Assembly (NCBI RefSeq): GCF_015163665.1
Contig: NZ_JADEUG010000002.1
Location: forward strand, 62,001 to 126,000
DNA: 64,000 bases
DNA from: Xenorhabdus sp. BG5
Lineage (GTDB): Bacteria > Pseudomonadota > Gammaproteobacteria > Enterobacterales > Enterobacteriaceae
Direction of reading: 5' to 3'
Part shown: piece after piece, positions 33,134-43,781 of the stretch
Layout: each line of letters begins with the position of its first letter
Position numbering within the stretch: position 1 is the stretch's first letter
Notes under the pieces: model-generated
Database searches by the model: none
What the model was told of the DNA's origin: nothing
Seen by the model: only the letters and a program-made list of their open reading frames with translations
Translations under genes and position numbers: made by a program

Positions 33134-34009
33134 TTACGACAGGTTAAAAGCTTGGCGTAAGGGATGCGCCAACGATAAAAATTGTTGGTCTCTTGTCTGC
33201 TGCCAGCGCACTTCATACCACATTAACATCATATAACTGACCCACGGCTCCCATCGCTTAATTTGTTGCTGCAATAGGTGGATATCTGAATATCCTGATG
33301 CCTGAGTACAATAATAATCCAAAAAAGCTTTTTGCTGCGCCTCATCCCATTGATTTCCCTTGAATAGTACAGCCAGTGAAAAGCCAATATCGACATCCGC
33401 AGCGTACTCCCAATCAATCAATTTTAACCCTTTTTCAGTCATTAATAGATTATCAGAGTGAACATCCATATGAGCCGGAGCGATTTTTAGTGCGGTGGGT
33501 AATCGGGTTGCCATAAAAAATTTGTGCAGACGTAACCAACGAGGAGATAAGCGTTTTCTGTCAATCTGCTGCCACTGGACGGCAATTTGCTTTCTTAATT
33601 GCAGGGGATAACCCAGTGGGGAATGACTGTGAAGAATAGCAAGTGTTTGCGCCAGTCCTTGCTGCAAAATCGGCTGACTCAATGTATCTGGTGTGACTTT
33701 TGTTCCCATGATCCATTCAAGCAATAGCCAGGAACCGTGCATAGCCACGACTTTAGGCGCAATGCCTGTGGAAGATACACGTCGCAAGATCTGGTTTTCT
33801 CGTTGGCGATCTATGCCAAGCGTTCCATTATGCGGTGTTTGTGCGCGTCCAACCATCTGACATACTTCATTTGTCGTTGTATTAGCAATAGAGTAACTTC
33901 CCTGTGTCAAACCCGTTAATGACCTAATTTCCCAAGAGTCTGCGGGAATATCAGGCCATAACTGACACAACACCCTGAGCAAAACGTTGCCATTAGTTAA
34001 CGTCACCAC
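33134..34009 (-). CDS. thiK: Thiamine kinase ThiK
   Basis: Phosphorylates thiamine to thiamine monophosphate for salvage. It is 291 aa (E. coli 274) with the aminoglycoside-phosphotransferase fold. The catalytic loop is HMDVHSDN (180-187), and the metal-binding Asp is in LIDWEYA (197-203). Divergence from E. coli is higher than for the neighbours. It overlaps the lpoB end by 17 bases, so they are probably co-translated. Its place between lpoB and nagZ supports the assignment. Confidence 0.88.
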   Translation of the reverse strand: MVTLTNGNVLLRVLCQLWPDIPADSWEIRSLTGLTQGSYSIANTTTNEVCQMVGRAQTPHNGTLGIDRQRENQILRRVSSTGIAPKVVAMHGSWLLLEWIMGTKVTPDTLSQPILQQGLAQTLAILHSHSPLGYPLQLRKQIAVQWQQIDRKRLSPRWLRLHKFFMATRLPTALKIAPAHMDVHSDNLLMTEKGLKLIDWEYAADVDIGFSLAVLFKGNQWDEAQQKAFLDYYCTQASGYSDIHLLQQQIKRWEPWVSYMMLMWYEVRWQQTRDQQFLSLAHPLRQAFNLS

Positions 34010-34562
34010 GGCCTGACCAGAGTATTTCGCCAGTTTTAACCAACATTAACTGCATCTCCAGGTCACGTTGACCACGATTATTGGAGACAACAGAATAGAG
34101 AACATAATCGGCATTTAAATAACGTGCCAATCCAATGGACTTGCTGCGCAATCCCAGGCTATCTTCCGATGATAATCCCAGCGCCTGTCTGGCTAAATGG
34201 ACTTGAGATTTCGGTACAACCTGAAAAGTATGTTTATTGCTGATGACATTCGTGATCACATCTGTGGCTTTCAGGGTTCGTAATGAACCATTAGTGTTGT
34301 TCTTGACAGAATCAACCAACAGTAATTTTCCCGCTTCCACACCATTAGCATTAATCATCTGATCAATTAACGGCTGCACAATGCTATCCCAATTAATAGA
34401 TTGAATTTTAGGCGGCTGGGGAACTTTTTCTGATGGTCCTACCGACGGTTCCGGTTTTTTCTCTGGCTCTACCGGTGTAACAGGAGCAGGCTGCTGTGTT
34501 TCTGGAGCAACACAACTCGCCAGCAACATTGCCGATAACATAACAAAGAGAATTTTTTTCAT
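33993..34562 (-). CDS. lpoB: Outer-membrane lipoprotein LpoB, activator of PBP1B
   Basis: Outer-membrane lipoprotein that reaches through the peptidoglycan to stimulate the synthase PBP1B (MrcB). It is 189 aa (E. coli 213). The signal peptide ends in the lipobox LLASC, with the modified Cys at residue 17. A Pro/Glu-rich flexible linker follows (about 20-52), shorter than in E. coli, then the TolB-like globular domain beginning INWDSIVQPLIDQM. In E. coli ycfL sits between hinT and lpoB; here only 53 bases separate lpoB from hinT and ycfL is absent. Confidence 0.93.
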   Translation of the reverse strand: MKKILFVMLSAMLLASCVAPETQQPAPVTPVEPEKKPEPSVGPSEKVPQPPKIQSINWDSIVQPLIDQMINANGVEAGKLLLVDSVKNNTNGSLRTLKATDVITNVISNKHTFQVVPKSQVHLARQALGLSSEDSLGLRSKSIGLARYLNADYVLYSVVSNNRGQRDLEMQLMLVKTGEILWSGRGDVN

Positions 34563-34615
34563 TAATCTACTCCAGTTACATCACTACTTTGTACCGATAT
34601 ACATAAATTAGGTTA

Positions 34616-34966
34616 TTATTTGGCTAATAGCGGTCCCAATGGACGTCCACCCACTAAATGCATGTGGATATGGAAAACTTCCTGTCCAGAATGGCGATTA
34701 CAGTTCATGATCAAGCGATAACCATCTTCTGCAATGCCTTCCTCTTTTGCTATTTTCGCTGCTACTGTAAATAGACGTCCCAACGCAAGTTCATGATCAG
34801 CGGTAACATCATTAACGGTTGGGATCAATATATTCGGTACGATCAAAATGTGGGTTGGTGCCTGCGGGGAAATGTCGCGAAATGCAGTGACCAAATCATC
34901 CTGATAAATAATATCAGAAGGAATTTCTCGACGGATGATTTTACTAAAAATAGTTTCTTCTGCCAT
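34616..34966 (-). CDS. hinT: Purine nucleoside phosphoramidase HinT
   Basis: HIT-family hydrolase of AMP-lysine and other adenosine phosphoramidates. I use ATG 34966 ([18 protein letters not shown]), which has a strong AGGAGAAG just upstream. An upstream in-frame ATG at 35005 adds 13 non-conserved residues. It is 116 aa (E. coli 119). The catalytic HIT motif HIHMH is at residues 99-103. It shares the same-strand block with the TatD-family gene and lpoB. Confidence 0.95.
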   Translation of the reverse strand: MAEETIFSKIIRREIPSDIIYQDDLVTAFRDISPQAPTHILIVPNILIPTVNDVTADHELALGRLFTVAAKIAKEEGIAEDGYRLIMNCNRHSGQEVFHIHMHLVGGRPLGPLLAK

Positions 34967-35016
34967 TTTACTTCTCCTGTTTATTGTGAGGCCTAAAAAC
35001 ACCATGTGACACTAAT

Positions 35017-35802
35017 TTAGTTTTCTTTAATATTGACATGAAATAGTTCACAAAAATTTCTTGTCGTCACCGCCGCCAATTCATCAATACTGACACCTTT
35101 CAACACTGCCATATACTCAGCAACATCACGTACATAAGCTGGCTGATTCTGTTTACCTCGATGGGGAACCGGTGCCAGATAAGGTGAATCAGTTTCCACC
35201 AGAATGCGATCGAGTGGCACAAATCTTGCCGCTTCACGGATCTGCTCGGCATTACGGAAGGTCACAATACCAGAAAAAGAGAGATAAAAACCCAAATCCA
35301 GCAAAGCCCTTGCCGTTTCTTTATCTTCTGTGAAACAGTGCAACACGCCGCCACAATCCTGGACTTTTTCTTCCCGCAAAACCATCAATGTATCGTCTCT
35401 TGCGTCACGGGTATGCACAATCACTGGCTTATTTAATTCACGGCCAATGCGAATATGTTGACGAAATGAAGTTCTCTGGAGTTCAGCATTTTCTTGCTGA
35501 TAATAATAATCCAAGCCAGTTTCTCCCATTGCGACAACGTCTTCATCCGCAGCTAGCCGGGCAAGCTCTTCGAAATCGTAGCCCTCATCCAAATTCAATG
35601 GGTGGATGCCACAGGAATACGCGACGTTCTCCCGCTTACCAATCAATTCCTTCATTTGCCGGAAACCAGGCAACGTGGTTGCCACCGCCAGCATATATTT
35701 CACATCCCGTTCGGCCGCTTTCGCCACAACATCATCTACACTTTGGTGCAGCGTTTCATAATCAAGGCAATCGAGATGACAATGTGAATCAACTAAAAAC
35801 AT
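35017..35802 (-). CDS. ycfH: TatD-family metal-dependent hydrolase (YcfH)
   Basis: TIM-barrel metallohydrolase. E. coli YcfH is a TatD paralogue linked to 3'-5' DNA exonuclease activity. It is 261 aa (E. coli 265). Metal ligands: H7 and H9 (DSHCHLD), the Glu in AMGETGLDYYYQ, His in PVIVHTRDA, His in GVLHCF, and Asp in VETDSPYLAP. It is the last gene of the long block that starts with yceD, 22 bases after holB. Substrate is not established. Confidence 0.92.
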   Translation of the reverse strand: MFLVDSHCHLDCLDYETLHQSVDDVVAKAAERDVKYMLAVATTLPGFRQMKELIGKRENVAYSCGIHPLNLDEGYDFEELARLAADEDVVAMGETGLDYYYQQENAELQRTSFRQHIRIGRELNKPVIVHTRDARDDTLMVLREEKVQDCGGVLHCFTEDKETARALLDLGFYLSFSGIVTFRNAEQIREAARFVPLDRILVETDSPYLAPVPHRGKQNQPAYVRDVAEYMAVLKGVSIDELAAVTTRNFCELFHVNIKEN

Positions 35803-35824
35803 AATATGCTCATATCTAACTAAG

Positions 35825-36841
35825 TTATTGTGCAGGACAAAATTGCCTTTCCCAATTGAGTAATTGTTCCGTTAACAACAATTCCCGATTGACTCCCACC
35901 ACAGATAATAATTGATGACGACAATACACCCAATCATCAACTGTCTTTAATAATGTTTCTACACTTTGGCTAGCAGCAAGATAATGAATCAGAGCCTGCT
36001 GATCTTGGTTAATACAGTAATTTTGCGCCTGCTGCTGCCATTTCACTGCATCGGATAATAAGCTGATCAACCAATGTAAAGATTGCTGCACATCATCACG
36101 ATTCAGTAAGGGTAAAAGTGACAGGGTATCACATTTATGTAATGCCTGTTCAATCGCCTGGCAAAGTGAATTCCTCTGTTGCCATTTTTCAGTTTGGAGT
36201 AGTTGCTCCGCGGCTAATGGCGCTCCCTGAGAAAGTTTCAATGCTGTTTGTGCATCCAAAGAGGATATCGCTGGAAGCTGTTTTTGTAGCCAATAAAGCC
36301 CCGTCGAGATTTCAGGGACTGGAATAAAATAGTAAAAACAGCGGCTGCGTAGTGTTGCCAACAAATTTATAGGGCTTTGACATTGCAACAAAAAGTAGGT
36401 GTTTTGCGGCGGTTCTTCCAACGTTTTCAATAAGGCGTTAGAAGCAGCATCAGTCAGGGATTCTGCGGATGTGATCCAGGCAATTTTGGCTCCCCCTTGC
36501 TGAGAATATTCATAGAGCTTCTCGCTGAGCTGACGTACTGCATCTACCCCAATGACATTTTTTCCCTTTTCAGGCGCAAGAACATGCCAGTCAGAATGCG
36601 TTTCCGCCAACATCAAATGGCAGCCGTGGCATTCGCCACAGCTTTTAATGCCCTGTTTATTCTGACACATTAACCAACGACTCAAACCATATAATAATGC
36701 ATCAGCGCCCATTCCTGCATGAGCATGAAGCAAAATAGCATGATGTCCGCGCCCTTGTTGGTGGAGTTCAACTAACTGACGGTATGCATGATTGAGCCAC
36801 GGATACCAGTTCTTGTCTGAATTTCCTGTGCTTTTAGTCAA
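35825..36841 (-). CDS. holB: DNA polymerase III subunit delta'
   Basis: Clamp-loader AAA+ subunit that helps open and place the sliding clamp. It is 338 aa (E. coli 334). The N-terminal AAA+ fold has the zinc module C59, C68, C71, C74 and a sensor region in [19 protein letters not shown]. Like E. coli delta', the P-loop area (GMGADALL) is not a functional Walker A. The C-terminal collar domain is diverged. It overlaps tmk by eight bases. Confidence 0.94.
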   Translation of the reverse strand: MTKSTGNSDKNWYPWLNHAYRQLVELHQQGRGHHAILLHAHAGMGADALLYGLSRWLMCQNKQGIKSCGECHGCHLMLAETHSDWHVLAPEKGKNVIGVDAVRQLSEKLYEYSQQGGAKIAWITSAESLTDAASNALLKTLEEPPQNTYFLLQCQSPINLLATLRSRCFYYFIPVPEISTGLYWLQKQLPAISSLDAQTALKLSQGAPLAAEQLLQTEKWQQRNSLCQAIEQALHKCDTLSLLPLLNRDDVQQSLHWLISLLSDAVKWQQQAQNYCINQDQQALIHYLAASQSVETLLKTVDDWVYCRHQLLSVVGVNRELLLTEQLLNWERQFCPAQ

Positions 36842-37466
36842 TGTTTTTTAACCAGGCAAGTAAGGTATGGCGAATATCACCCTGCACTTTTTCCAGTGGT
36901 TGGGTTGCATCAATCTTTTTGATACTGTCATCTTTCGCCATAAGTTCGAGATATCTTGTACGGGTGCGGTGGAAGAAGTCTAAGGATTCCTTTTCAATCC
37001 GATCCAATTCACCGCGCTCAAGAGCACGTTGTAAGCCCACTTCTGGAAGTACATCAAGATAAAGGGTTAAATCTGGAGAAAAATCACCCAATGCAGCATT
37101 GCGTAGTGACGCCATCAAATGCTGATCGATACCTCGGCCTCCCCCCTGATAAGCCTGGGAAGAGAGATCATGACGATCACCAATGACCCACGTTCCCTTT
37201 GCTAAAGCTGGCTTAATAATATTTTCCACCAATTGAACTCTGGCAGCATATAACATTAATAATTCTGCTTTATCTGTCAGTGATTCTCCTTCAACCCCTT
37301 GTTTAATCAGCTCACGTAATTTTTCTGCTAACGGTGTCCCGCCAGGTTCACGGGTTAAAACCAAATCAGAAATACCCTGCTGCTTCAAGGTTTCAACCAC
37401 TGTTTGGATTGCCGTTGTTTTTCCAGCACCCTCAAGCCCTTCAATTACAATAAATTTGCTACTCAT
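36834..37466 (-). CDS. tmk: Thymidylate kinase
   Basis: Phosphorylates dTMP to dTDP. It is 210 aa. The P-loop is GLEGAGKTT (10-18), the DR motif is in [18 protein letters not shown], and the lid region has [12 protein letters not shown], matching the E. coli class with Arg in the lid. It overlaps mltG by four bases and holB by eight, consistent with a coupled mltG-tmk-holB unit. Confidence 0.96.
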   Translation of the reverse strand: MSSKFIVIEGLEGAGKTTAIQTVVETLKQQGISDLVLTREPGGTPLAEKLRELIKQGVEGESLTDKAELLMLYAARVQLVENIIKPALAKGTWVIGDRHDLSSQAYQGGGRGIDQHLMASLRNAALGDFSPDLTLYLDVLPEVGLQRALERGELDRIEKESLDFFHRTRTRYLELMAKDDSIKKIDATQPLEKVQGDIRHTLLAWLKNID

Positions 37467-38488
37467 TTATCCTGCTTTAACCTTTGGCGATAAAGACTTA
37501 CTGCCTTATTATGTGCTACCAGATTGGTGGTGAATGTGTGCCCCCCATCGCCATTCGCCACAAAATATAAATATTCTGTGACAGCAGGATGTGCTGCGGC
37601 CTTAATTGAAGCCAAACCTGACATGGCGATAGGGGTTGGTGGCAACCCATCAATCATATACGTATTGTATGGTGTAAACGTGTTGAGATTGCTGCGAAAA
37701 ATCGTACCCGTATATTTATCTCCCAATCCATAAATGACGGTTGGATCAGTTTGCAGTTTCATCTTTAACCGCAGACGATTCACGAATACAGAGGCAACTT
37801 TGGTTCGTTCAGATTCAATTGCTGTCTCTTTTTCAATAATAGAGGCCATGATCAACATTTCATAGGCACTGTTATATGGCAGATTCTTTTCCCTGCTTTC
37901 CCATTCCTGCCCGACGACTGTTTTCATTTTGTTATGGGCTCGTTTAAGCAACTCCACGTCACTCGTGCCGGCTGTATACAAATAGGTATCAGGATAAAAC
38001 CAGCCTTCCAGTGACTCGCCCTCTTGCATGCCTAAAACGTCAAGCAGATCTTTCGGTGTCTTATTTTCTATTTCATGTTTTAAGTATGGCGCATTCTGCA
38101 ATATTTTTACCCAATCAGAAAGGCGACTACCTTCAACAAAGCGAATGGTAAACTGAGTTTCTTTGCCACTGGCAAACAGTTGCAGGACAGACTGCAAAGA
38201 CATACCCTTTTGCAAACGGTAAGTGCCAGCCTTAAACTTTGCCAGCTCTGGTTTAAAACGGAATAGCCATGGCAGTAATTGACTATCTTCAATTAATTTA
38301 TACTGGGTCAGTAAAGCTTGCAGTCCAACACGTCCAGTTCCCGCTGGCACAGTCAATATAAGCTCTTGGCTAAGATTGATATCTTGATCAGCAAAGTTCT
38401 CTATTTTCTTCATAAAAGAAAAAAATACGATCACAGCGATTGCAATAAGCAAGCCGGGCAGAATGAAAATGCGCTTTTTTAGTTTCAT
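37463..38488 (-). CDS. mltG: Endolytic murein transglycosylase MltG
   Basis: Inner-membrane enzyme that cuts nascent glycan strands and is thought to set their length. It is 341 aa (E. coli 340). A single membrane anchor spans about residues 7-25. A LysM-like part and the YceG catalytic domain follow, with catalytic E219 in [13 protein letters not shown] (E. coli E218). The conserved C-terminal block is [18 protein letters not shown]. It follows pabC with a gap of 40 bases. Confidence 0.96.
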   Translation of the reverse strand: MKLKKRIFILPGLLIAIAVIVFFSFMKKIENFADQDINLSQELILTVPAGTGRVGLQALLTQYKLIEDSQLLPWLFRFKPELAKFKAGTYRLQKGMSLQSVLQLFASGKETQFTIRFVEGSRLSDWVKILQNAPYLKHEIENKTPKDLLDVLGMQEGESLEGWFYPDTYLYTAGTSDVELLKRAHNKMKTVVGQEWESREKNLPYNSAYEMLIMASIIEKETAIESERTKVASVFVNRLRLKMKLQTDPTVIYGLGDKYTGTIFRSNLNTFTPYNTYMIDGLPPTPIAMSGLASIKAAAHPAVTEYLYFVANGDGGHTFTTNLVAHNKAVSLYRQRLKQDK

Positions 38489-38528
38489 CCGGTAATCACT
38501 TTTATTTGTGCTTCTGAATACTGACTCG

Positions 38529-39356
38529 CTAAGGTTTTAAACATTCAGGTAATAAATATTCATGCAACTCTCTTGATTGATATTTCCACGTCGGTTGATT
38601 TTTATGCGCTTGAATTTGACTTACTGGCAACACTGGCATCAAGGAATTACAGATAATCACTTCGTCTGCATAAGCTAAAGCTTCGGGATAGCGCATAACA
38701 AATGATAAGCTATAATCACTTTTCGCCAACAATTCGATGATCTTTTGTCGCATAACCCCTTCCACCCCACACTGGCTGAGGTCAGGCGTATAAACATTTT
38801 TTCCTTTTCGCCAAAAGATATTGGCAGTGCCGCATTCAACTAGTAAACCATCACTATCAAGTACCAGGGCTTCATCTGCTCCTGATTGTTCAATAAACCG
38901 TTTGATCAAAACCTGTTCCAAACGATTTAAGTGCTTAATACCCGCCAGATAGGGATTAATTCCCATTGGAATAGGGCTAAGAGCCAATAACACACCTTTT
39001 TGACGCTGAGTCACATATCGTTCAGGATATGAACTCAAAGACAAGATCTGGGTAGGCGAAATCGTGTCAGCAAAACTATAGCCACGGCCTCCCGTCCCTC
39101 TGGAAAGAATGACTTTCAAAACACCAGAATCACACCCTTTCACTACCTGTTTAATATGGTTCTCAAGTTGGAACCAATCCAGCGCTGGCATAAAGAGTTT
39201 TTCAACACCTTTCTGCAACCGTTTTATGTGCAAAGGTAGCAAAGCCGGTATCCCTTGCTCAACCCTTATTGTGGTAAAACAGCCGTCACCAAACTGCACC
39301 GCACGATCATTAACAGGTATATGATCGCACTGATTACCATTAATCCAATACGTCAT
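38529..39356 (-). CDS. pabC: Aminodeoxychorismate lyase PabC
   Basis: PLP enzyme of fold type IV that releases pyruvate from aminodeoxychorismate to give p-aminobenzoate for folate. It is 275 aa (E. coli 269). The PLP lysine is K141 in AGIKHLNRLEQ. The phosphate-binding segment is near VECGTANIFW. It is placed after fabF and a terminator hairpin, and before mltG, as in E. coli. Confidence 0.93.
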   Translation of the reverse strand: MTYWINGNQCDHIPVNDRAVQFGDGCFTTIRVEQGIPALLPLHIKRLQKGVEKLFMPALDWFQLENHIKQVVKGCDSGVLKVILSRGTGGRGYSFADTISPTQILSLSSYPERYVTQRQKGVLLALSPIPMGINPYLAGIKHLNRLEQVLIKRFIEQSGADEALVLDSDGLLVECGTANIFWRKGKNVYTPDLSQCGVEGVMRQKIIELLAKSDYSLSFVMRYPEALAYADEVIICNSLMPVLPVSQIQAHKNQPTWKYQSRELHEYLLPECLKP

Positions 39357-39377
39357 GTTAACTTCTTATTTTTGATA

Positions 39378-39407
39378 AAAAAGCCCCAACAAATGTTGAG
39401 GCTTTTT
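39378..39407 (-). terminator. Terminator between fabF and pabC
   Basis: Stem AAAAAGCC / GGCTTTTT plus an inner CAAC / GTTG, with one C-A mismatch. It begins 18 bases beyond the fabF stop on the minus strand, so pabC onward probably depends on read-through or its own promoter. Confidence 0.6.
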
Positions 39408-39424
39408 GTAAACACAAAGTGATT

Positions 39425-40666
39425 TTAGATCTTGCGGAAAATCAATGACCCATTGGTGCCACCGAAACCAAAAGAGTTACACAATGCGTATTCCATTCCT
39501 TCAACGTTGCGTGCCTGGCCTGGAACTAAATCCAGACGGCAATTCTCATCCTGATTTTCCAAGTTAATGGTTGGAGGGATAATCTGATCACGCAGAGAAA
39601 GAATAGTGAAAATAGATTCAATCGCGCCTGCTGCACCCAACAAATGGCCTGTCATTGATTTGGTTGAACTCACTAACACTTTAGTGCCTTCACCAAAAAC
39701 AGACTCCACTGCACGCGCTTCTGCAATATCACCCGCTGGTGTTGAAGTACCATGAGCATTGATGTAACCCACTTGCTCTGGTGAAATTCCTGCATCTTTC
39801 AGGGCATTTTGCATCGCTAAAGCCGCACCTGCACCATTTTGAGGCGGAGATGTCATGTGGTAAGCATCACTGCTCATGCCAAAGCCAATCACTTCAGCAT
39901 AGATTTTTGCACCACGCTTTTTCGCATGCTCATACTCTTCAAGTACAACAATACCTGCCCCATCGCCCAGCACAAAACCATCACGATCTTTATCCCAGGG
40001 ACGACTTGCACCTTGAGGATCATCATTACGCGTTGACAATGTACGTGCAGCACCAAATCCAGCAACGCCAAACTCTGTACTCGCTTTTTCTGCACCACCT
40101 GCCAACATAATATCAGCATCATTATAGGCAATAATGCGAGCTGCATGGCCGATATTATGTACGCCAGACGTACATGCTGTTGCAATGGAGATGCTCGGAC
40201 CACGAAGACCATACAGGATACTCAAATGGCCCGCCACCATATTAATGATGGTCGAAGGTACAAAGAATGGGCTGACCTTACGAGGCCCTGCCGATAACAG
40301 CGTACTGTGATTTTCTTCGATCAGGCCCAACCCGCCAATACCAGAACCAATAGCAGCACCAAAGCGGCTAGCATTGGCTTCTGTTACTTCGATCCCTGCA
40401 TCTTCAATAGCTTGTTTGCCCGCAGCAATACCATACTGAATAAAGAGATCCATCTTCCGTGCTTCTTTGCGCGAAATATTGAAATCTTCATGATTAAAAT
40501 TCTTCACTAAACCTGCAAACTTCGTTGCATGGTTAGAGGTATCAAAATGTTCGATAAGGCCGATACCACTCTGTCCGGCACAAACAGCGTTCCAAGAAGA
40601 CTCTACTGTATTGCCGACAGGAGATAACATGCCTAGTCCGGTCACGACTACTCGACGCTTAGACAC
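39425..40666 (-). CDS. fabF: Beta-ketoacyl-ACP synthase II FabF
   Basis: Elongating condensing enzyme of type II fatty-acid synthesis; it controls thermal adjustment of unsaturated chains in E. coli. I choose GTG 40666 ([14 protein letters not shown]), which has TGGAGG just upstream and gives 413 aa as in E. coli. The upstream ATG at 40708 adds 14 non-family residues. The catalytic Cys is about residue 164 in ATACTSG. The two His are in [11 protein letters not shown] and [13 protein letters not shown]. acpP lies 74 bases upstream, with a hairpin between. Confidence 0.96.
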   Translation of the reverse strand: MSKRRVVVTGLGMLSPVGNTVESSWNAVCAGQSGIGLIEHFDTSNHATKFAGLVKNFNHEDFNISRKEARKMDLFIQYGIAAGKQAIEDAGIEVTEANASRFGAAIGSGIGGLGLIEENHSTLLSAGPRKVSPFFVPSTIINMVAGHLSILYGLRGPSISIATACTSGVHNIGHAARIIAYNDADIMLAGGAEKASTEFGVAGFGAARTLSTRNDDPQGASRPWDKDRDGFVLGDGAGIVVLEEYEHAKKRGAKIYAEVIGFGMSSDAYHMTSPPQNGAGAALAMQNALKDAGISPEQVGYINAHGTSTPAGDIAEARAVESVFGEGTKVLVSSTKSMTGHLLGAAGAIESIFTILSLRDQIIPPTINLENQDENCRLDLVPGQARNVEGMEYALCNSFGFGGTNGSLIFRKI

Positions 40667-40707
40667 GGTTATCCTCCAGGGAGGGAAAAAATTTGGGACG
40701 AAAAACA

Positions 40708-40729
40708 TAGGCGGTCGAACGACCGCCTA
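40708..40729 (-). terminator. Hairpin between acpP and fabF
   Basis: A perfect ten-base stem (TAGGCGGTCG / CGACCGCCTA) with a two-base loop, followed on the minus strand by TGTTTTTC. It is likely a partial terminator that keeps acpP transcript above fabF. Confidence 0.65.
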
Positions 40730-40740
40730 GGTATGTGTGC

Positions 40741-40977
40741 TTATTTACCTGCGTTTTCAACGTAGTCAATAGCAGCTTGAACTGTAGTGATTTTTTCAGC
40801 TTCTTCGTCTGGGATCTCGATATCGAACTCTTCTTCCAGAGCCATTACCAGTTCAACTGTGTCAAGAGAATCAGCGCCCAAGTCATCAACAAATGAAGCT
40901 GTGTTCACAACTTCTTCCTCTTTAACACCCAGTTGTTCAACGATGATTTTCTTAACGCGTTCGTCGATAGTGCTCAT
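40741..40977 (-). CDS. acpP: Acyl carrier protein
   Basis: Carries acyl chains on a 4'-phosphopantetheine arm. It is 78 aa and very acidic. The modified serine is S37 (counting Met) in [12 protein letters not shown]. The sequence is nearly identical to E. coli AcpP, with changes near residues 20-28 and at the C-terminus (VENAGK). It lies between fabG and fabF, with its own 150-base upstream gap, so a separate promoter is likely. Confidence 0.98.
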   Translation of the reverse strand: MSTIDERVKKIIVEQLGVKEEEVVNTASFVDDLGADSLDTVELVMALEEEFDIEIPDEEAEKITTVQAAIDYVENAGK

Positions 40978-41127
40978 ACTATTAAATTTCCTATCAAAAC
41001 TCGCTTTTGCGATGGTTTTCGTAGTTTATAAAATACAGGAAAAGATGCAACCAAATCCCGGCTGGTCGAACCACAATCAGCTTTTTTTGTATAAAAAATA
41101 CATCAAAAACAGTGGGTTCGCTCATTT

Positions 41128-41862
41128 TTAGATCATGTACATGCCACCATTGACATGCAATGTTTCACCCGTAATGTAAGCGGCCTCGTCAGAAGCGAGA
41201 AACGCTACAGCACTGGCAATTTCCTTTGCATCACCAAGACGATTAGCAGGTATTCCAGCAGCAATGCCTGCACGTTGTTCGTCTGTCAACGCTCTGGTCA
41301 TATCAGTTTCGATAAAACCAGGTGCAACAACGTTAACAGTGATGCCGCGGGAAGCGACTTCACGAGCCAATGATTTACTAAAACCAATCACTCCTGCTTT
41401 CGCTGCCGCGTAATTCGCCTGTCCCGCATTTCCCATCGTTCCAACAACAGAGCCAATGGAAATAATACGTCCATAACGTTTTTTCATCATAGAGCGCATT
41501 ACTGCTTTTGACAGACGAAAAATCGAAGAAAGATTCGTGTCAATAATATCTTGCCACTCGTCATCTTTCATGCGCATCAACAAGTTATCACGAGTGATGC
41601 CTGCATTATTCACTAAAATGTCTATTTCACCAAATTCAGCACGAATATTCGATAGTGCATTTTCAATAGATTCTGAATCTGTGACATTTAGTACAAAACC
41701 TTTGCCTTTATCACTAAGGAAGGCACTGATTGCTTCAGCTCCCTTCTCACTGGTTGCGGTGCCAACAACACGTGCACCACGTTCAACCAATAATTCTGCA
41801 ATCGCGCGACCTATGCCACGGCTCGCGCCAGTGACCAGCGCAATTTTTCCATCAAAGCTCAT
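41128..41862 (-). CDS. fabG: 3-Oxoacyl-ACP reductase FabG
   Basis: NADPH-dependent short-chain reductase of fatty-acid elongation. It is 244 aa, the E. coli length. The cofactor motif is TGASRGIGRA (11-20), NNAG is present, and the catalytic Ser is in ISIGSVVGTMGNAGQ followed by NYAAAK, giving the Tyr/Lys pair near 151/155. It starts 11 bases after fabD. Confidence 0.97.
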   Translation of the reverse strand: MSFDGKIALVTGASRGIGRAIAELLVERGARVVGTATSEKGAEAISAFLSDKGKGFVLNVTDSESIENALSNIRAEFGEIDILVNNAGITRDNLLMRMKDDEWQDIIDTNLSSIFRLSKAVMRSMMKKRYGRIISIGSVVGTMGNAGQANYAAAKAGVIGFSKSLAREVASRGITVNVVAPGFIETDMTRALTDEQRAGIAAGIPANRLGDAKEIASAVAFLASDEAAYITGETLHVNGGMYMI

Positions 41863-41873
41863 GTTTTCCCCAG

Positions 41874-42803
41874 TTATTTATTTAGAGCAACTGTGAGTGA
41901 TGATACATCATTTACTGCTACAGCACTTAAAGTATCAACAATACGTTTCGTTAACCCAGTGAGTACTTTACCTGGTCCGATTTCCAACAATTGTTCAACC
42001 CCAAGCTCTGCAACATATTCAACTGATTCTGTCCAACGTACAGGATTATACAACTGACGAACCAACGCGTCTCGAATAGCATCAGCAGATTTTTCTACTT
42101 TTACATCGACGTTATTCACGACAGGAAATTGCGGCTGGTTAAACTCTATGTCTTGCAATGCAGCCGCCAGTTGCTCAGCAGCAGATTTCATCAGTGCACA
42201 ATGCGAAGGCACACTAACGGATAATGGCAATGCTCGTTTTGCGCCCGCGGTCTTACATGCCGCTCCCGCACGCTCTACAGCCTCTTTTTCACCTGCGATA
42301 ACCACCTGCCCAGGTGAATTAAAATTAACCGGTGAAACAATCTGACCTTGTGCTGACTCTTCACATGCCTTTGCAATGGATTCATTATCTAAACCGATAA
42401 TGGCATACATTGCTCCCTGCCCTTCCGGTACAGCTTCCTGCATCAACTTCCCACGCAATTCAACAAGTTTAATGGCTTGCTGGAAATCAATCACTCCAGC
42501 ACAAACCAGCGCAGAATATTCGCCAAGGCTATGACCTGCCATTATGGAAGGCACCTTACCGCCTTTCTCCTGCCATATACGCCAAATCGCTACTGAGGCT
42601 GCCAGCAATGCAGGTTGAGTTTTCCAGGTTTTATTCAGTTCTTCTACAGGTCCTTGCTGAACCAACGTCCATAAATCATATCCCAAAACCGCAGAAGCCT
42701 CTGCGAACGTTTGCTCAACCAGTGGAAATTCTGTGGCTAAATCAGCCAACATACCCAGAGATTGAGAGCCTTGACCGGGAAACACCATTGCAAAATCAGA
42801 CAT
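41874..42803 (-). CDS. fabD: Malonyl-CoA:ACP transacylase FabD
   Basis: Loads malonate onto ACP. It is 309 aa, the E. coli length. The N-terminal QGSQ motif is at 11-14. The catalytic S92 is in GHSLGEYSALV, with the partner His near 201 in VPSHCALM. It is in the order fabH-fabD-fabG with short gaps, consistent with a single transcript. Confidence 0.97.
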   Translation of the reverse strand: MSDFAMVFPGQGSQSLGMLADLATEFPLVEQTFAEASAVLGYDLWTLVQQGPVEELNKTWKTQPALLAASVAIWRIWQEKGGKVPSIMAGHSLGEYSALVCAGVIDFQQAIKLVELRGKLMQEAVPEGQGAMYAIIGLDNESIAKACEESAQGQIVSPVNFNSPGQVVIAGEKEAVERAGAACKTAGAKRALPLSVSVPSHCALMKSAAEQLAAALQDIEFNQPQFPVVNNVDVKVEKSADAIRDALVRQLYNPVRWTESVEYVAELGVEQLLEIGPGKVLTGLTKRIVDTLSAVAVNDVSSLTVALNK

Positions 42804-42821
42804 GTTTATTTTCCTGTTAAA

Positions 42822-43775
42822 TTAAAAACGTACCAGCGCTGAGCCCCAGGTAAAGCCACCGCCAAATGCTTCAAGTAAAATAAGTTGGCCGCGTTGGATC
42901 CTTCCATCACGCACCGCTTCATCGAATGCTGTCGGAATAGATGCAGCCGAGGTGTTGCCATGACGATCCAAAGTCACAACCACCTTATCCATTGTCATAT
43001 CTAATTTCTTGGCAGTTGCCGCAATGATACGCAAATTCGCCTGATGAGGTACTAACCAATCAAGCTGAGAGTGAGGCAGGTTATTAGCTTCTAAAGTTTC
43101 ATCAACAATATTAGCTAATTCACGAACGGCAACTTTAAAGACTTCATTACCCGCCATAGTGACGTATTCTGGTGTATCACACTTTACCCGGCTTTGATAA
43201 GGCAAGGACAGTAAATCACCATAACGCCCATCAGCATGAAGATGAGTAGATAAGATGCCTAGTTCCTCTGAAGCCCCGACGACCATCGCTCCTGCTGCAT
43301 CGCCGAAAAGAATAACTGTGCTGCGATCTTTAGGATCGACAACCCTTGAAATAATATCAGAACCAATCACCAGTGCATGTTTAGCCGCACCCGTTTTAAT
43401 AAATTTATCGACAACACTCAACGCATAAGTAAAGCCAGCACATGCCGCTGCAACGTCAAAAGCCGCAATGCCTTGAATGCCCAGCAACTGCTGAATTTGG
43501 CAAGCTGCACTTGGAAAAGCGTGAGTTGAGCTTGTTGTAGCAACAACGATTAAGTCAATTTGTGCTTTATCAATGCCCGCCATTTCAATGGCCTTTTCAG
43601 CAGCCTTGAAACCCAAAATCGCAACATTTTCATCTTCAGCCGCAATACGGCGTTCACGAATGCCCGTCCGAGTGACAATCCACTCGTCAGACGTATCAAC
43701 CATTTTTTCTAAATCTGCGTTAGCACGCACCTGCTCAGGCAAGTAACTGCCCGTACCTAAGATCTTTGTATACAT
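42822..43775 (-). CDS. fabH: Beta-ketoacyl-ACP synthase III FabH
   Basis: Starts fatty-acid synthesis by condensing acetyl-CoA with malonyl-ACP. It is 317 aa, as in E. coli. The triad is C112 ([11 protein letters not shown]), His in VPHQANLRI (about 244) and Asn in [11 protein letters not shown] (about 274). It begins six bases after the plsX stop, so the two are closely linked. Confidence 0.97.
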   Translation of the reverse strand: MYTKILGTGSYLPEQVRANADLEKMVDTSDEWIVTRTGIRERRIAAEDENVAILGFKAAEKAIEMAGIDKAQIDLIVVATTSSTHAFPSAACQIQQLLGIQGIAAFDVAAACAGFTYALSVVDKFIKTGAAKHALVIGSDIISRVVDPKDRSTVILFGDAAGAMVVGASEELGILSTHLHADGRYGDLLSLPYQSRVKCDTPEYVTMAGNEVFKVAVRELANIVDETLEANNLPHSQLDWLVPHQANLRIIAATAKKLDMTMDKVVVTLDRHGNTSAASIPTAFDEAVRDGRIQRGQLILLEAFGGGFTWGSALVRF

Positions 43776-43781
43776 TTATGT

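Noticed and set aside
41083-41100. Plus-strand hairpin plus T-run near the acpP upstream region
   Set aside because: Only a four-base stem; probably chance next to the promoter T-tracts.
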